From assembly GCF_003002025.1 (NCBI RefSeq), contig NZ_PVZB01000003.1, positions 186,001 to 250,000 of the forward strand: 64,000 nt of DNA, read 5' to 3'. The stretch comes from Paraburkholderia sp. BL25I1N1 (GTDB lineage Bacteria > Pseudomonadota > Gammaproteobacteria > Burkholderiales > Burkholderiaceae). Positions 9,326-18,313 of this stretch are shown here, in pieces. Each line of letters opens with the position of its first letter. The stretch's first letter is position 1. The notes under the pieces are model-generated. The model did not search any database, was not told the origin of the DNA, and saw nothing but the letters and a program-made list of their open reading frames with translations. The position numbers were made by a program, and so were the translations under genes.

Positions 9326-9701
9326 CAAAATGAAAGATTAAAGTAAGGCCCAATTAACCTGGCTGGATTTTTTCAAGCAAGGAGCCATTCGCGCATTCAG
9401 GATGGCTGATTAATACTTGAATTTGAATGCAACCCATCCGTCTCCTTCACATGGTGGAGGCAAGTCCGACTCTCTGAACCGTCGCCGAACGACAAAGCCC
9501 CAGCGTGCACCTTTCCTTGCAATACGAAGCTTTTCGATAACGCACATCTCTGGTGCGCTGCGCAGAATTCGACAAGGAAGCCGGTGATCGTCTCCGCCCT
9601 GTGTCCCGCCAGATTGTCCGGCAAGTGTCGCGTTCAATCCTGGCGGAACTTCCGCAATGAGGTGCCGCAAGGGCGGCGCCAAGGGTTTGAAGGAGAGGGA
9701 C
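9326..9701. other. intergenic region
   Basis: About 375 bases lie between the importer terminator and the next small exported protein. Short frames here on the minus strand lack ribosome binding sites and recognisable domains. The only clear element is the GAAGGAGAG ribosome binding site just before 9702. I see no other structure. Confidence 0.4.
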
Positions 9702-9968
9702 ATGAAGAAGGCTCTGATCATCGCAGGCGGACTGCTTTGCGGGTTCGCATGGCAAGCGCACGCTCAGGACGCCAGCACGGAGAGTACCGCGCAAGCTCAA
9801 CCGACAGCGGCCGACGCAATGGGCGGGCAGCCCTCCACTACTTCGATGTCCGGCGGTCCGGCAAAAGCACAGGGACTCACGCGTGCGGACGTCTACCAGC
9901 AGCTCATTCAAGCGCAAAAAAGCGGCGAAGCAGCGCGCTTGCAAGATCTGTTCAAGGGAGGCAACTAA
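9702..9968 (+). CDS. small exported protein, DUF4148-like
   Basis: This 88-residue protein has a signal peptide ending near Q-A-H-A-Q-D. A low-complexity Ala/Thr/Gln/Ser middle precedes a C-terminal L-T-R-A-D-V-Y-Q-Q-L-I-Q-A-Q helix. That tail resembles the T-R-A-Q-V-R-A-E-L-I-Q-L-E helix of the DUF4148 protein at 13218-13535. The start at M-K-K-A-L-I is chosen for its GGAGAGGGAC ribosome binding site. Such proteins are abundant in Burkholderia periplasms and have no known function. Confidence 0.75.
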   Translation: MKKALIIAGGLLCGFAWQAHAQDASTESTAQAQPTAADAMGGQPSTTSMSGGPAKAQGLTRADVYQQLIQAQKSGEAARLQDLFKGGN

Positions 9969-10043
9969 ACTGTGCTGTGGCATGGGGCCGGCCGCCTGGT
10001 TGAATAATTTGCCGCCGGCTCCATTGCATGCATGACGCGTATT

Positions 10044-10065
10044 TGTCCTGTCGCCCGACAGGACA
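10044..10065. repeat. 10-bp-arm inverted repeat
   Basis: A perfect inverted repeat has arms TGTCCTGTCG and CGACAGGACA around a CC centre, in the 333-bp gap before the TPR gene. No T-run follows, so it is more likely an operator or a folded leader than a terminator. The rest of the 9969-10301 gap shows nothing I recognise. Confidence 0.6.
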
Positions 10066-10301
10066 CATACGGCGTCTGATCGAAACACCTCATTTTCCCG
10101 CCCCTCCCTCGCAGCCTGTCTCCCGCCGGCAAACTCACCCTCGTCATTCGTTGGTCGCCACGCAACACATTCCCGCGCTCAAACCCATCGCGATTGCCTA
10201 CACGCCCGTTGCATAAGGCACTGTGCGCAATGGCACGGTCGATGCGTAATAACCACCACCCAGTCGTGCACTTACCAACATCGGTTGAATCGAGGTGCGT
10301 C

Positions 10302-11735
10302 ATGTCGAGTGTGCAGAGCCAACGTCGGCCAGTGAATTGGCGAAGCCGGCCTTTTTCCGCAGACGGCCGTTCAAAGCGTCATACGGCGAGCCGCAACTTC
10401 TCAGCGGGATTCGTGCCGTTCGGCTTGCGGACCGCCGGCTTCATCGGGCGAGGTCCGAAACAATTGTGGCCGTATGTTTTGCCGTGGGTGTTCGCGGTGC
10501 TTACCGTCGGTTTTTTCTGCCTCGTCGTACGCGGCGTACTTACGCGGCAATTGCTGGTGCCGCCCGTCGAGACGCCGCAGTCGCTGGTGGAACGCGGCTA
10601 TACATCGAACTTCCTCGCGGAACGCATCATGTCTTCGATGCGGGCGATCGGACAGGACGCCGAGTCGATTCCGCACGACACCATGACGGACAACGACGCA
10701 CAACCGGACATTCAGATCCCCGGTCAGGAGATGTCGTACGCGACCACCGTGCGCTTCATTAAAGGCGTCATCAAACGCACGGACGTTGTCGTTCATGTCG
10801 GCATCACGAAGGTCAACGACAGCGCGGATTCCTACGTGGCGCATGTGCAGATTGAAGGCGGTCCGTTTGATTCCCGCGAAAGCACGGTGTCCTTCGAAGG
10901 TCGCGATCTGGAGAAGTTCGTGCACGACATTGCGGTCAAAGCCATGCGCCTGGCGGAGCCGAATATTCTCGCCAGTCATCTCTATTCGCAAGTGCAGAGA
11001 ACCAAGTGTTCGCTCGCGCAATGCGACTACGGCGAGATCGTCACGATCTACAACGAAGTGCTCGCACTGCCCGCCTCCGAGCAAGGCGAATGGGCGCTCG
11101 CCGGCAAAGCGTGGCTGCTTGCCAATCAGGGGCTGTCCAAAGAGGCCGAGCAGCAAACCCGCGAGGCACTGACCGTGTACCAGCATTCAGCGGTGCTGCA
11201 CGCAAGCCTTGGCATTGCACTCGAACAGCAGCATCGCATCGACGACGCACTCGAAGCCCTGCGAACCGGCGCGAGCGAGAAGTCGAAGACGGCGGAAAAT
11301 CTGCGTCTTCTCGGCGACGTGCTGTTGCATGCGAATCGCTATTCGGAAGCACTGGATGCATTCAAGCAGGCCGACAGAATGAAGCCGGACTCTGTCGACA
11401 ATCTGCACGATTGGGGCGAAGCGCTCGTCACTGCCGGCCGCTATGACGAAGCAATCGAAAAGCTCTCTCGCGCCGTTGCATTGCGCCCCGATCTGGCGCC
11501 CTCTTACGCGGAATGGGGCCGGGCACTGGATCGCAAAGGCGATCTGTCCGGCGCCTCGCGCAAATACGCGCAAGCGTTGCAACTCGACGCGGGCACTTTG
11601 TCAACGCGGGAAACTCATCTGGCGCGGCTTGCCAGAGCGGCGCAGGGAGGCAACCGCCCAGACGCGTCAAAACCCGACGGCGGAGTCAGACCCGTTTCGA
11701 ATCCACCCGCCTCGCTTGCGTTGCAAACCGCGTAA
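10302..11735 (+). CDS. membrane-anchored TPR protein
   Basis: This is a 477-residue protein. Residues 1-54 are basic and probably cytoplasmic, followed by one membrane helix (about 55-78). The rest should face the periplasm. Residues about 100-240 form an unrecognised domain. From about 250 to 440 there are several tetratricopeptide repeats (A-L-x-x-F-K-Q-A-D-R-x-x-P-D and A-I-E-K-L-S-R-A-V-A-L-R-P-D patterns). The start at M-S-S-V-Q-S-Q is chosen for its GAGG box. It lies 82 bp before an endolysin/holin pair on the same strand, which suggests a shared function in envelope passage or protein release. That link is inference from position. Confidence 0.75.
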   Translation: MSSVQSQRRPVNWRSRPFSADGRSKRHTASRNFSAGFVPFGLRTAGFIGRGPKQLWPYVLPWVFAVLTVGFFCLVVRGVLTRQLLVPPVETPQSLVERGYTSNFLAERIMSSMRAIGQDAESIPHDTMTDNDAQPDIQIPGQEMSYATTVRFIKGVIKRTDVVVHVGITKVNDSADSYVAHVQIEGGPFDSRESTVSFEGRDLEKFVHDIAVKAMRLAEPNILASHLYSQVQRTKCSLAQCDYGEIVTIYNEVLALPASEQGEWALAGKAWLLANQGLSKEAEQQTREALTVYQHSAVLHASLGIALEQQHRIDDALEALRTGASEKSKTAENLRLLGDVLLHANRYSEALDAFKQADRMKPDSVDNLHDWGEALVTAGRYDEAIEKLSRAVALRPDLAPSYAEWGRALDRKGDLSGASRKYAQALQLDAGTLSTRETHLARLARAAQGGNRPDASKPDGGVRPVSNPPASLALQTA

Positions 11736-11817
11736 CGCACACCCGGCCTTGCAGAAAGTTTAGCCCCGCAGCACCCAACCGTTGCAGTAATACACCCAGT
11801 TGACGAGGAGATGTTCG

Positions 11818-12300
11818 ATGGACAGTTTCGAAGATGCGTTCAAGGCTCTGATCGGTAGTGAAGGCGGTTACTCCTTCAATCCGCACGACCCTGGCGGTGA
11901 AACGATGTGGGGCGTCACGGCGCGCGTGGCACGAAGCGCGGGCTATGCCGGCGCCATGAAAGACCTGCCGCTGGATACCGCCAGACAGATCGCCAAACAG
12001 AAATACTGGGACCCGCTGCACCTCGACGAACTCGACCCGCGCGTCGCCTTCCAGATCTTCGACGCCAACTACAACGGCGGCCTGGTGGTGCTGTGGATGC
12101 AAAAAGCTTCCGGTGCGAAAGAGGACGGCAAGTTCGGCCCCGACACACTCGATGCAATCAAGAGCGCCGACCCCTTGAAGTTTGTCATGCGCTTCGCCGC
12201 TTATCGCTTGCGTTACCTGCGCAACCTGCACGCATGGCCGAACTTCAGCCGTGGATGGACCGAAAGAATGGCCGCTAATCTTCTCCTGGGAGCAGCATGA
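11818..12300 (+). CDS. GH108-type endolysin/muramidase
   Basis: This 160-residue protein belongs to the glycoside hydrolase 108 / secretion-activator (ZliS-like) family. The N-terminal motif I-G-S-E-G-G-Y-S-F-N-P-x-D-P-G-G-E-T carries the predicted catalytic Glu15. The C-terminal half matches the peptidoglycan-binding part (K-Y-W-D-P-L, F-D-A-N-Y-N-G-G). There is no signal peptide, so it needs a holin or other route out. A holin gene starts within its stop codon (ATGA overlap). A GAGGAG box supports the ATG at 11818. No phage structural genes lie nearby. Confidence 0.88.
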   Translation: MDSFEDAFKALIGSEGGYSFNPHDPGGETMWGVTARVARSAGYAGAMKDLPLDTARQIAKQKYWDPLHLDELDPRVAFQIFDANYNGGLVVLWMQKASGAKEDGKFGPDTLDAIKSADPLKFVMRFAAYRLRYLRNLHAWPNFSRGWTERMAANLLLGAA

Positions 12301-12992
12301 TGGACTGGTCTAAAGTAGCGTCGAACATCGGCAGCAGCGCGCCGCTTCTCGCCGGCCTCGTGGGTGGTCCGATTGGCGTAGGCGTGAGCGCCGCCGCTGC
12401 GATCATTTCGCATGCGCTCGGCACGCCGAGCGACCCGGGCGTGGTGGAACTCGCGTTGAATGATCCCGGCGCACTCGAAAAGGTCCGGCAAGCCGAGAGT
12501 GCGAACTCGTTGCAGTTGCAACAGTTGATGGTCACCGCCGCCCAGGCGAGCCTCGCGCATGAAAGCGATATGGCGCGCATCCAGGCCGCCGATCGGGCCG
12601 ACGCGCGCGCAATGGGTATCAGCAATAAGGACTGGGTGCCCAAAGTCCTTGCGATGGCGGTCACCGCCGGCTTCTTCGGCATTCTGCTGCTCATGGCCTT
12701 CCAGCCGCTGCCGGGCGCGAACAAAGATCTCGTCAACGTGATCGTCGGCGCATTGGGTACGGCGTGGATCAGCATCATCGGCTACTACTTCGGCACGTCG
12801 GTAGGATCGATGCGAAAGACCGAACTGCTCGCCAAGCCCAGCGTGCCCATCACCCCGGACAGCGCGCTCACGCTGCGTGAGCCCGCCACGGCTTCAACGG
12901 CGCGGCCACAAGCGGCGCCGGCTCCGTCGCACAGCGAGGCATTCCAGCAATTCACGCCGGGTGGACAGGGCCCGATTTTCTCGGGCAGTTAA
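12297..12992 (+). CDS. GTA-type three-TM holin
   Basis: This 231-residue membrane protein resembles the GTA_holin_3TM family. An N-terminal Gly/Ala-rich segment (about 14-42) is followed by a coiled Gln/Ala-rich region and the W-V-P-K-V-L-A-M-A helix. A second helix (L-V-N-V-I-V-G-A-L-G-T-A-W-I-S-I-I-G-Y-Y-F-G-T-S) follows, then a Pro/Ala/Ser-rich tail. The start overlaps the endolysin stop codon, so the two are translationally coupled. The pair would allow the endolysin to cross the inner membrane. Gene-transfer agents and holin-dependent secretion use such pairs; no capsid or packaging genes are in the window. Confidence 0.85.
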   Translation: MMDWSKVASNIGSSAPLLAGLVGGPIGVGVSAAAAIISHALGTPSDPGVVELALNDPGALEKVRQAESANSLQLQQLMVTAAQASLAHESDMARIQAADRADARAMGISNKDWVPKVLAMAVTAGFFGILLLMAFQPLPGANKDLVNVIVGALGTAWISIIGYYFGTSVGSMRKTELLAKPSVPITPDSALTLREPATASTARPQAAPAPSHSEAFQQFTPGGQGPIFSGS

Positions 12993-13217
12993 TGGCGATT
13001 CGTTCACGGACCAGACGCAGCGCGCGGCGAGAGAACGGCTCGGCGCGTGCCACGTCGCACGTATCCCTCCCGCATCCCTTGTTTTGTCTCAAATCCAGCA
13101 ACAAACATTACCTGAAACGATGATTACTCTCTCCAGTTCGCAAAACTACAATGTAATCACTGAATACGAACAACACCGTTCGTAGCAAGATAAAGACCGA
13201 ATTGGAGGTAGTTCATC

Positions 13218-13535
13218 ATGAAATCACTCATTCAAGCTGTTGTTATCGCTGCCGTGCTGGCCGCTCCGGTTGCTTCGTTTGCGCAGTCCAACCAGCCTGT
13301 GACCCGCGCCCAAGTGCGCGCCGAACTGATTCAACTCGAAAAAGCAGGCTATCAACCCGGCGCCGCCGATCCGTACTATCCGGCCGACATTCAGGCCGCC
13401 CAAGCTCGCGTCGCCCGTGAAAACGGCACGGCACAGGCAGCGGAAAGTGGCTACGGTGGTACGGTGAGCGGCGCTTCTCAAGCAGGCCGCCCGGTTCCCG
13501 CAAATGGCCCGCAGTCGGTTTATTTCGGTCACTAA
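13218..13535 (+). CDS. DUF4148 exported protein
   Basis: This 105-residue protein has a signal peptide (cleavage near A-S-F-A-Q). The DUF4148 signature follows: V-T-R-A-Q-V-R-A-E-L-I-Q-L-E-K-A-G-Y, then Y-P-A-D-I-Q-A-A-Q-A-R-V. The family is very common in Burkholderia and Paraburkholderia, periplasmic, and functionally uncharacterised. A TTGGAGG box lies before the start. It forms its own unit, 226 bp after the holin gene. Confidence 0.9.
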   Translation: MKSLIQAVVIAAVLAAPVASFAQSNQPVTRAQVRAELIQLEKAGYQPGAADPYYPADIQAAQARVARENGTAQAAESGYGGTVSGASQAGRPVPANGPQSVYFGH

Positions 13536-13675
13536 GCAGTAGCTGCGCGGTAATCAGGCAGTAACCCGACCGTAACCAGCTATCAGGCGAGTTGAACGGC
13601 ACAGGCAAGAAGCCTTCTCGTGCGACGATCAACCGCCTGGCGCACCAGTAACCGGTGCGCGATGATTCAAAAACA

Positions 13676-13714
13676 AACTGGCCCGCGACCGGTATCTCCG
13701 ATCGCGGGCCAGTT
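13676..13714. terminator. 13-bp hairpin, possible bidirectional terminator
   Basis: The arms at 13676-13688 and 13702-13714 pair perfectly. On the minus strand the stem is followed by a T-rich stretch, so it may end transcription of the small exported gene at 13883-14131. It may also insulate the DUF4148 gene. Confidence 0.55.
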
Positions 13715-13788
13715 GTCTATTGGTTACCTCCGTCATCGGCCTTCCGATGGCTTCGCCTGGACCCTTCACGGTCCGGGCGCTTTTTATT

Positions 13789-13810
13789 GGCGCTGCCGTT
13801 CCGCAGCGCC
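13789..13810 (+). terminator. 8-bp hairpin with short T run
   Basis: GGCGCTGC and GCAGCGCC flank a 6-base loop, followed by TTTG. A weaker GGACC/GGTCC stem with TTTTT lies just upstream at about 13759-13785. Together these look like terminator debris between two small exported-protein genes. Confidence 0.35.
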
Positions 13811-13882
13811 TTTGTCAGTATCGAAACGAAGCCCGCATTGGCGGATCGAGGCCGGTTTCAGATAATGGGCACGCGACTCGTG

Positions 13883-14131
13883 TCAGTCCCGTGCGATGAG
13901 ATCACCCACTTGACCGCGCCCGGTGACGAGACAGCTTGAGAGAAAATTCTCGCCTTGGCTGCTGGCCCCGATGTCTCCAAAGCCTTTTTTCAGCGCGTTC
14001 GATTTGACCATTTCCGCGCCCTGGTGACACGTTATTGTCCCGATCTCCCCCGCTTGCGCGCGCATCAGCGCTCTATCTGCCATCAGATAGCCGAGCAACA
14101 GCACTACGGCAATATTGAACGCTTGTCTCAT
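13883..14131 (-). CDS. small exported protein of unknown function
   Basis: This 82-residue protein has a hydrophobic N-terminus (A-F-N-I-A-V-V-L-L-L-G-Y-L) that is probably a signal peptide or anchor. It then has two cysteines (T-C-H-Q and S-S-C-L). A strong GAGGAGG box lies 6 bases before the start, which is the main reason to accept it. I do not recognise a family. It stands alone between the DUF4148 gene and the squalene synthase-like gene. Confidence 0.55.
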   Translation of the reverse strand: MRQAFNIAVVLLLGYLMADRALMRAQAGEIGTITCHQGAEMVKSNALKKGFGDIGASSQGENFLSSCLVTGRGQVGDLIARD

Positions 14132-14249
14132 GGTTCGCCTCCTCTTTGGAAGAGACTAACGCGAACCATGAATACACGGTCCTAGGGGTTTCCCGATTGA
14201 TGGCTATTCCATGATGCAGATTAAATCAGCTCTGCTTGTCTCGTCACCC

Positions 14250-15296
14250 TCAAAGCCGGGCTTCAATTTGGCTAATTCGCTGTTCAATGGCGTTGCGCAC
14301 CAATCTATTCGAAGGCACCAGCAACAGTGACGACGCGATGATCTGATACACCTTATTCCGCCGCACTTTGGACACTCTCTGCGGATCGAGCCAGGCATCG
14401 TTGTCCGCGAGCAGAAGCAGTGTCTCAAGGCCAATCAGGATCGGCCACAAACAGGCGAGCCGCAAACGCACGGAAAATGCGGGAATCGCCAGCGTGTAAT
14501 CGAGGGCTTCGCGGAAATGATCGAGTGTCTTGCGCAAAAGCTCCACCATCAACGGCCGGGCACGCAACGAATTGGCCGGCACCAGCAAATCCTGCGCGCT
14601 TAGACCATATCGGTCGAGCAAGGTCTGCGGCAGATAACAGCGGCCGATCCGTAAATCCTTGCCGCAGTCGCGCAGCACGTTGGTCATCTGCAGCGCCTTG
14701 CCGAAGCGCACGCCGCGCCGTGCCATCGTCTCGGGCCGCTCCTTCAGCGTGCCGGGCATGTGCGCGTAGGTCATCGTGGTCCAGAATTCGCCGACACAAC
14801 CCGCCACCAGATACGTGTAGCGGTCCAGTTCATCGTATTCACGCAGCGCCGCGATCTGTCCGGAACGTTCGTCGGGGAAAGTGCGAAGATCGAACTCCAT
14901 GCCTTCGGTCAGCGTCGAAACGATCTCGCGCACGGCCTTGCGATCCGATTCGCTCAGCTGCGACAACACAGCGAGCGCGGGTCCGAGCGATTCGAGCAGC
15001 ACTTTCTCGTCCGACTGGTCCTGCTGCCCCGCCACTTCCGCGGCCATGCGTTGGAATAGCGCGCCGTCGTCCGTTGCGCCGTTCACCTGAGCACGCAGCG
15101 ACAACAGCAAGGTGAGGCGTTGTTCCGGCGAGATCAGCGAGGTGTCCGCAATCGTGTCGGCCGCGCGCGCCAGCAGGTAAGCGAGTCCGATCGGATCGCG
15201 CATCCCGACGGGCAGCACGCGCAGGGTGAGATAGAAGGAGCGTGAAACGCCTTTCAGGAGCGGGCCGAGAAGGAAGGCCCGGGTCGGATTCGGCAT
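14250..15296 (-). CDS. squalene/phytoene synthase-family enzyme
   Basis: This is a 348-residue head-to-head prenyl diphosphate synthase. The first Asp-rich motif is D-T-I-A-D (Asp47 and Asp51) and the second is N-V-L-R-D-C-G-K-D. It also has the S-R-S-F-Y start typical of squalene synthases and the Y-x-Y-L-V-A-G-C-V-G segment. It would condense two farnesyl or geranylgeranyl diphosphates at the membrane face. No other hopanoid or carotenoid genes are nearby, so the product is undetermined. Neither candidate start (ATG at 15296, TTG at 15323) has a good ribosome binding site; I chose the ATG. Confidence 0.85.
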   Translation of the reverse strand: MPNPTRAFLLGPLLKGVSRSFYLTLRVLPVGMRDPIGLAYLLARAADTIADTSLISPEQRLTLLLSLRAQVNGATDDGALFQRMAAEVAGQQDQSDEKVLLESLGPALAVLSQLSESDRKAVREIVSTLTEGMEFDLRTFPDERSGQIAALREYDELDRYTYLVAGCVGEFWTTMTYAHMPGTLKERPETMARRGVRFGKALQMTNVLRDCGKDLRIGRCYLPQTLLDRYGLSAQDLLVPANSLRARPLMVELLRKTLDHFREALDYTLAIPAFSVRLRLACLWPILIGLETLLLLADNDAWLDPQRVSKVRRNKVYQIIASSLLLVPSNRLVRNAIEQRISQIEARL

Positions 15297-15441
15297 GGAT
15301 GGGATCAGGTCGGAGTTGTGCAAGACGCAGGCAAAAAACGGGCAAAAGTCGGGCGCTGCCGAATTGTATACGGCGAAGCGCCTCTGCCGTGCGCGGTAGA
15401 CCTGTCCTGCCCCATCAGCCTTCTTACTGCTCCCTCGCCGC

Positions 15442-16326
15442 TCAGGCGTCTTGCTGAAGTCCCAGCACGCCGATTGCGTTCTGTTTGAGAATCAACGGCT
15501 GCACCTCTTCCCTGAACCCGACCTGCTTGAAATCCTCCAGCCAGCGGTCCGGTTGAATCAGCGGAAAATCCGAACCGAACAGCATCTTGCGCTTCAGCAC
15601 CGTATTGGCGTGGCGGATCAACTCGGGCGAGAAATACTTCGGCGACCAGCCGGACAAGTCGATATAGACATTGGGCTTATGCAAGGCGATCGACAACGCC
15701 TGCTCCTGCCACGGCCACGACGGATGCGCGATCACGATGTTCATGTCGGGGAAATCCGCCGCGACGTCGTCGAGATGTATCGGCTCCGAATACTTCAGGC
15801 GCAACCCGCCGCCGCCTCGCATGCCCGACCCCATGCCGGAATGGCCGCTGTGAAAAACCGCCGTGAGCCGATGTTCGGCGATCAGTTCGTACAGCGGATA
15901 CGCCAGCCGGTCGTTGGCAAAAAAAGCCTGCATCGTGGGATGAAACTTGAAACCACGCACGCCGTGTTCCTCGATCAGCTTGCGCGCCTCGCGCACACCC
16001 ATCTTGCCCTTGTGCGGATCGATGCTGGCAAAGGCGATCATGATGTCGCTGTTCTTCTGCGCGAATTCGGCGATCTCCTCATTCGGTATGCGACGCCGTC
16101 CGAGGTTCGCTTCACAGTCCACGGTGAACATCACGAAGCCGATCTTGCGCTCTCGATAGTGGTCGATGGTTTCAGGAATCGTCGGCCGCCGGCCGAGTTT
16201 CAGCACGGTGCCGAAGTACTTGTCGGCGGCATCGTCGAATTCCTTGCCGAACAGATCCGGCGGCTGGCAGCACGAAACCTCCGCGTGCACGTGCGTGTCG
16301 ATTGCGACGAGTTGATCGAGATTCAT
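15442..16326 (-). CDS. amidohydrolase-2 family protein of the ferulate operon
   Basis: This 294-residue metal-dependent hydrolase/decarboxylase-like protein belongs to the family of gamma-resorcylate and aminocarboxymuconate-semialdehyde decarboxylases. Visible metal ligands are H-V-H in D-T-H-V-H-A-E near the N-terminus, F-K-F-H-P, I-A-H-P-S-W and the Asp of F-G-S-D-F-P. It lies 49 bp after feruloyl-CoA synthase in the same operon, so it probably acts on an aromatic acid formed in or entering the ferulate pathway. The actual reaction is not known from sequence. The start at M-N-L-D-Q follows an AGGTGG box. Confidence 0.8.
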   Translation of the reverse strand: MNLDQLVAIDTHVHAEVSCCQPPDLFGKEFDDAADKYFGTVLKLGRRPTIPETIDHYRERKIGFVMFTVDCEANLGRRRIPNEEIAEFAQKNSDIMIAFASIDPHKGKMGVREARKLIEEHGVRGFKFHPTMQAFFANDRLAYPLYELIAEHRLTAVFHSGHSGMGSGMRGGGGLRLKYSEPIHLDDVAADFPDMNIVIAHPSWPWQEQALSIALHKPNVYIDLSGWSPKYFSPELIRHANTVLKRKMLFGSDFPLIQPDRWLEDFKQVGFREEVQPLILKQNAIGVLGLQQDA

Positions 16327-16375
16327 CCACCTTTCCCTGTGTGATTCCGCGGCGAGCACATCACGTCACGTTGCG

Positions 16376-18277
16376 TTACGTCGCGCCGCATGCGCTCGCG
16401 ACAATCACCGCGGGATCGCGCCGCCCCGCGTCATACATCGCCTCGACGAGCGCCGCACGGTGCGTCAGCACCGCGCGCTGATTGATCGAGCCTTTGTCGG
16501 TTATCTCGCCGAGATCGAGCGACGGCGCGACATCCATGAGCCGCAGACGCGCGATGGTCGTCGCGCCGCCCGTGGCGCCGCGATTGAGCGTGTCGAGCAG
16601 CGCGGCGAAGTGCGCGCGCACGGCGGGTGCTTCGACCACCTCTTGCGCGCTCGCCGAAGCGGGCAAGCGAGCCAGCCGCTTGCAATCGTCGAAACGTGGA
16701 AAGACCAGCAGGCCCACATCGTCGCGATTCATGCCGGCGACCACCACGTCCTGCACATACGGTGCGCCTTCGGAAATCACGCGTGCCCGCATCGGACCCA
16801 CGCTCACGAAGGTGCCCGAACTCAGCTTGAAGTCCTCCCCAATACGCCCGTCGAACAGCAGTCCGAGTTCGGGTCGCGTCACGTCGACAAAGCGCAAGGC
16901 GTCGCCGCTGCGGAAATAGCCTTCTTCGTCGAACGCGTTTCCCAACTCCGCCGCGTCGGCGCGCCAATATCCGGCCATGACGTGCGGCCCGCGATAACGC
17001 GCCTCGAGCTTGTCGCCGACCGGCGCGAGTTTGACCTCGCAGCCATGCGCCGGCAGTCCCACATAACCCGCGCGCATGATCGGACCCGTGGTGAACAGAC
17101 ACGAAGGCGAGGTCTCCGTCATGCCGAGTCCGGCCATGATGCGTATGCGCTCGCCGCAATATGTTTCAGTGACGCGTTCGAGCCTGTCCCACGCTGCTTG
17201 CGACAGGCCGGCACCTGAGAAGAAATAGACTTTCACGCGCGAGAAGAATGTCTCGCGCAATTGCTCGTCGCGTTCCAGCGCGATCGCCAGTTCCTCCCAA
17301 CCCTTCGGCACGTTGAAGTAGATGGTTGGCGCGATTTCACGCAGATTGCGCAGTGTTTCCTCGAATTTGCCGTTGACCGGTTTGCCGTCGTCGATATAGA
17401 GAGTGCCGCCGTTGTAGAGCGCGATACCTGCGTTATGGCTGCCGCCGAACGTATGGTTCCAGGGCAGCCAGTCGACCAGCACCGGCGGTTCCTTCGCGAA
17501 CTCGGGAAACGTTTCGAGCAGCATCTGCTGATTGCTGCACAGCATGCGGTGCGTGGTCGGCACCGCCTTCGGCAGCTTGGTCGAACCGGAGGTGAACAGA
17601 AATTTGGCGATGGCGTCCGGGCTCACCGCGGCGTGAACGGAGTCGACCGTGGTGGGCGTTGTGTTCAGCAGGTCGTCGAACGAGGTCACGTTGCGTGCCG
17701 CCGGCTGTTCTCGCGGCAATTTCGCGGCCATCACTTCGACATCGGAAGACACGGTTGCGTCGATTGCCTTGGCGAACGTATCGTAGGCGCTTACAAACAC
17801 GAGACCAGGTGTCAGCAAATCGATCGTATGGCGCAGCTTGCCGAAGTCGCCGGAAGCCAGCGCATAGGCGGGCGAAATCGCGGCGTAGGGAATGCCCGCC
17901 CACATCGCGCCGAGCGCAAGTTGCAGATGTTCGAGATCGTTGCCCGACAGAATCACGACGGGCCGCTCGGCGGACAAATCGCGTGCGAGCAGCGCCTGGC
18001 CGATCGCGCGTGCGCTTTGCAAGGCCTTCGCGTAGCTCAGGCCGATCCATTGACCGTCGCTGCCGCGACGCGCCGCCAGCCATCGTTCGGGATGCGCCTG
18101 CGCGCCGCTCACGAGCCGTTCGGTCATCCGTTGCGGATGCGCGCCGAGCGGTTCGGCCGCGCGCAAATACCACGTGTCGCCCTGCCGCTGCGTGTGCAAC
18201 GACGAAGCGCCGATCGTCGTCGCCCGGTAGCGCTTCGGCGCATCGGGGGTGTTCGGTTGTATCGGCTCGGAATGCAA
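16376..18277 (-). CDS. fcs: feruloyl-CoA synthase
   Basis: This 633-residue acyl-CoA synthetase of the ANL superfamily activates ferulate, p-coumarate and caffeate to their CoA thioesters using ATP. The P-loop F-L-F-T-S-G-S-T-K-L-P-K lies about 225-236. The motif G-L-G-M-T-E-T-S-P and the hinge region R-S-G-D-A-L-R-F with D-G-R-I-G-E-D-F-K are present. Length and the N-terminal extension match Burkholderia/Pseudomonas Fcs. I chose a TTG start because a GAGGAG box lies 8 bases upstream; the ATG 33 bases further out lacks one. It lies between vanillin dehydrogenase and the amidohydrolase, in an operon led by ech. Confidence 0.92.
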   Translation of the reverse strand: MHSEPIQPNTPDAPKRYRATTIGASSLHTQRQGDTWYLRAAEPLGAHPQRMTERLVSGAQAHPERWLAARRGSDGQWIGLSYAKALQSARAIGQALLARDLSAERPVVILSGNDLEHLQLALGAMWAGIPYAAISPAYALASGDFGKLRHTIDLLTPGLVFVSAYDTFAKAIDATVSSDVEVMAAKLPREQPAARNVTSFDDLLNTTPTTVDSVHAAVSPDAIAKFLFTSGSTKLPKAVPTTHRMLCSNQQMLLETFPEFAKEPPVLVDWLPWNHTFGGSHNAGIALYNGGTLYIDDGKPVNGKFEETLRNLREIAPTIYFNVPKGWEELAIALERDEQLRETFFSRVKVYFFSGAGLSQAAWDRLERVTETYCGERIRIMAGLGMTETSPSCLFTTGPIMRAGYVGLPAHGCEVKLAPVGDKLEARYRGPHVMAGYWRADAAELGNAFDEEGYFRSGDALRFVDVTRPELGLLFDGRIGEDFKLSSGTFVSVGPMRARVISEGAPYVQDVVVAGMNRDDVGLLVFPRFDDCKRLARLPASASAQEVVEAPAVRAHFAALLDTLNRGATGGATTIARLRLMDVAPSLDLGEITDKGSINQRAVLTHRAALVEAMYDAGRRDPAVIVASACGAT

Positions 18278-18313
18278 AGCCTGTCTCCTCTGTGAAAAGC
18301 GCGATCGCAACGA

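Noticed and set aside
10044-10065. lux box for quorum sensing
   Set aside because: The CTG...CAG spacing does not fit the usual lux box and no LuxI/LuxR genes are in the window, so it is listed only as an inverted repeat.
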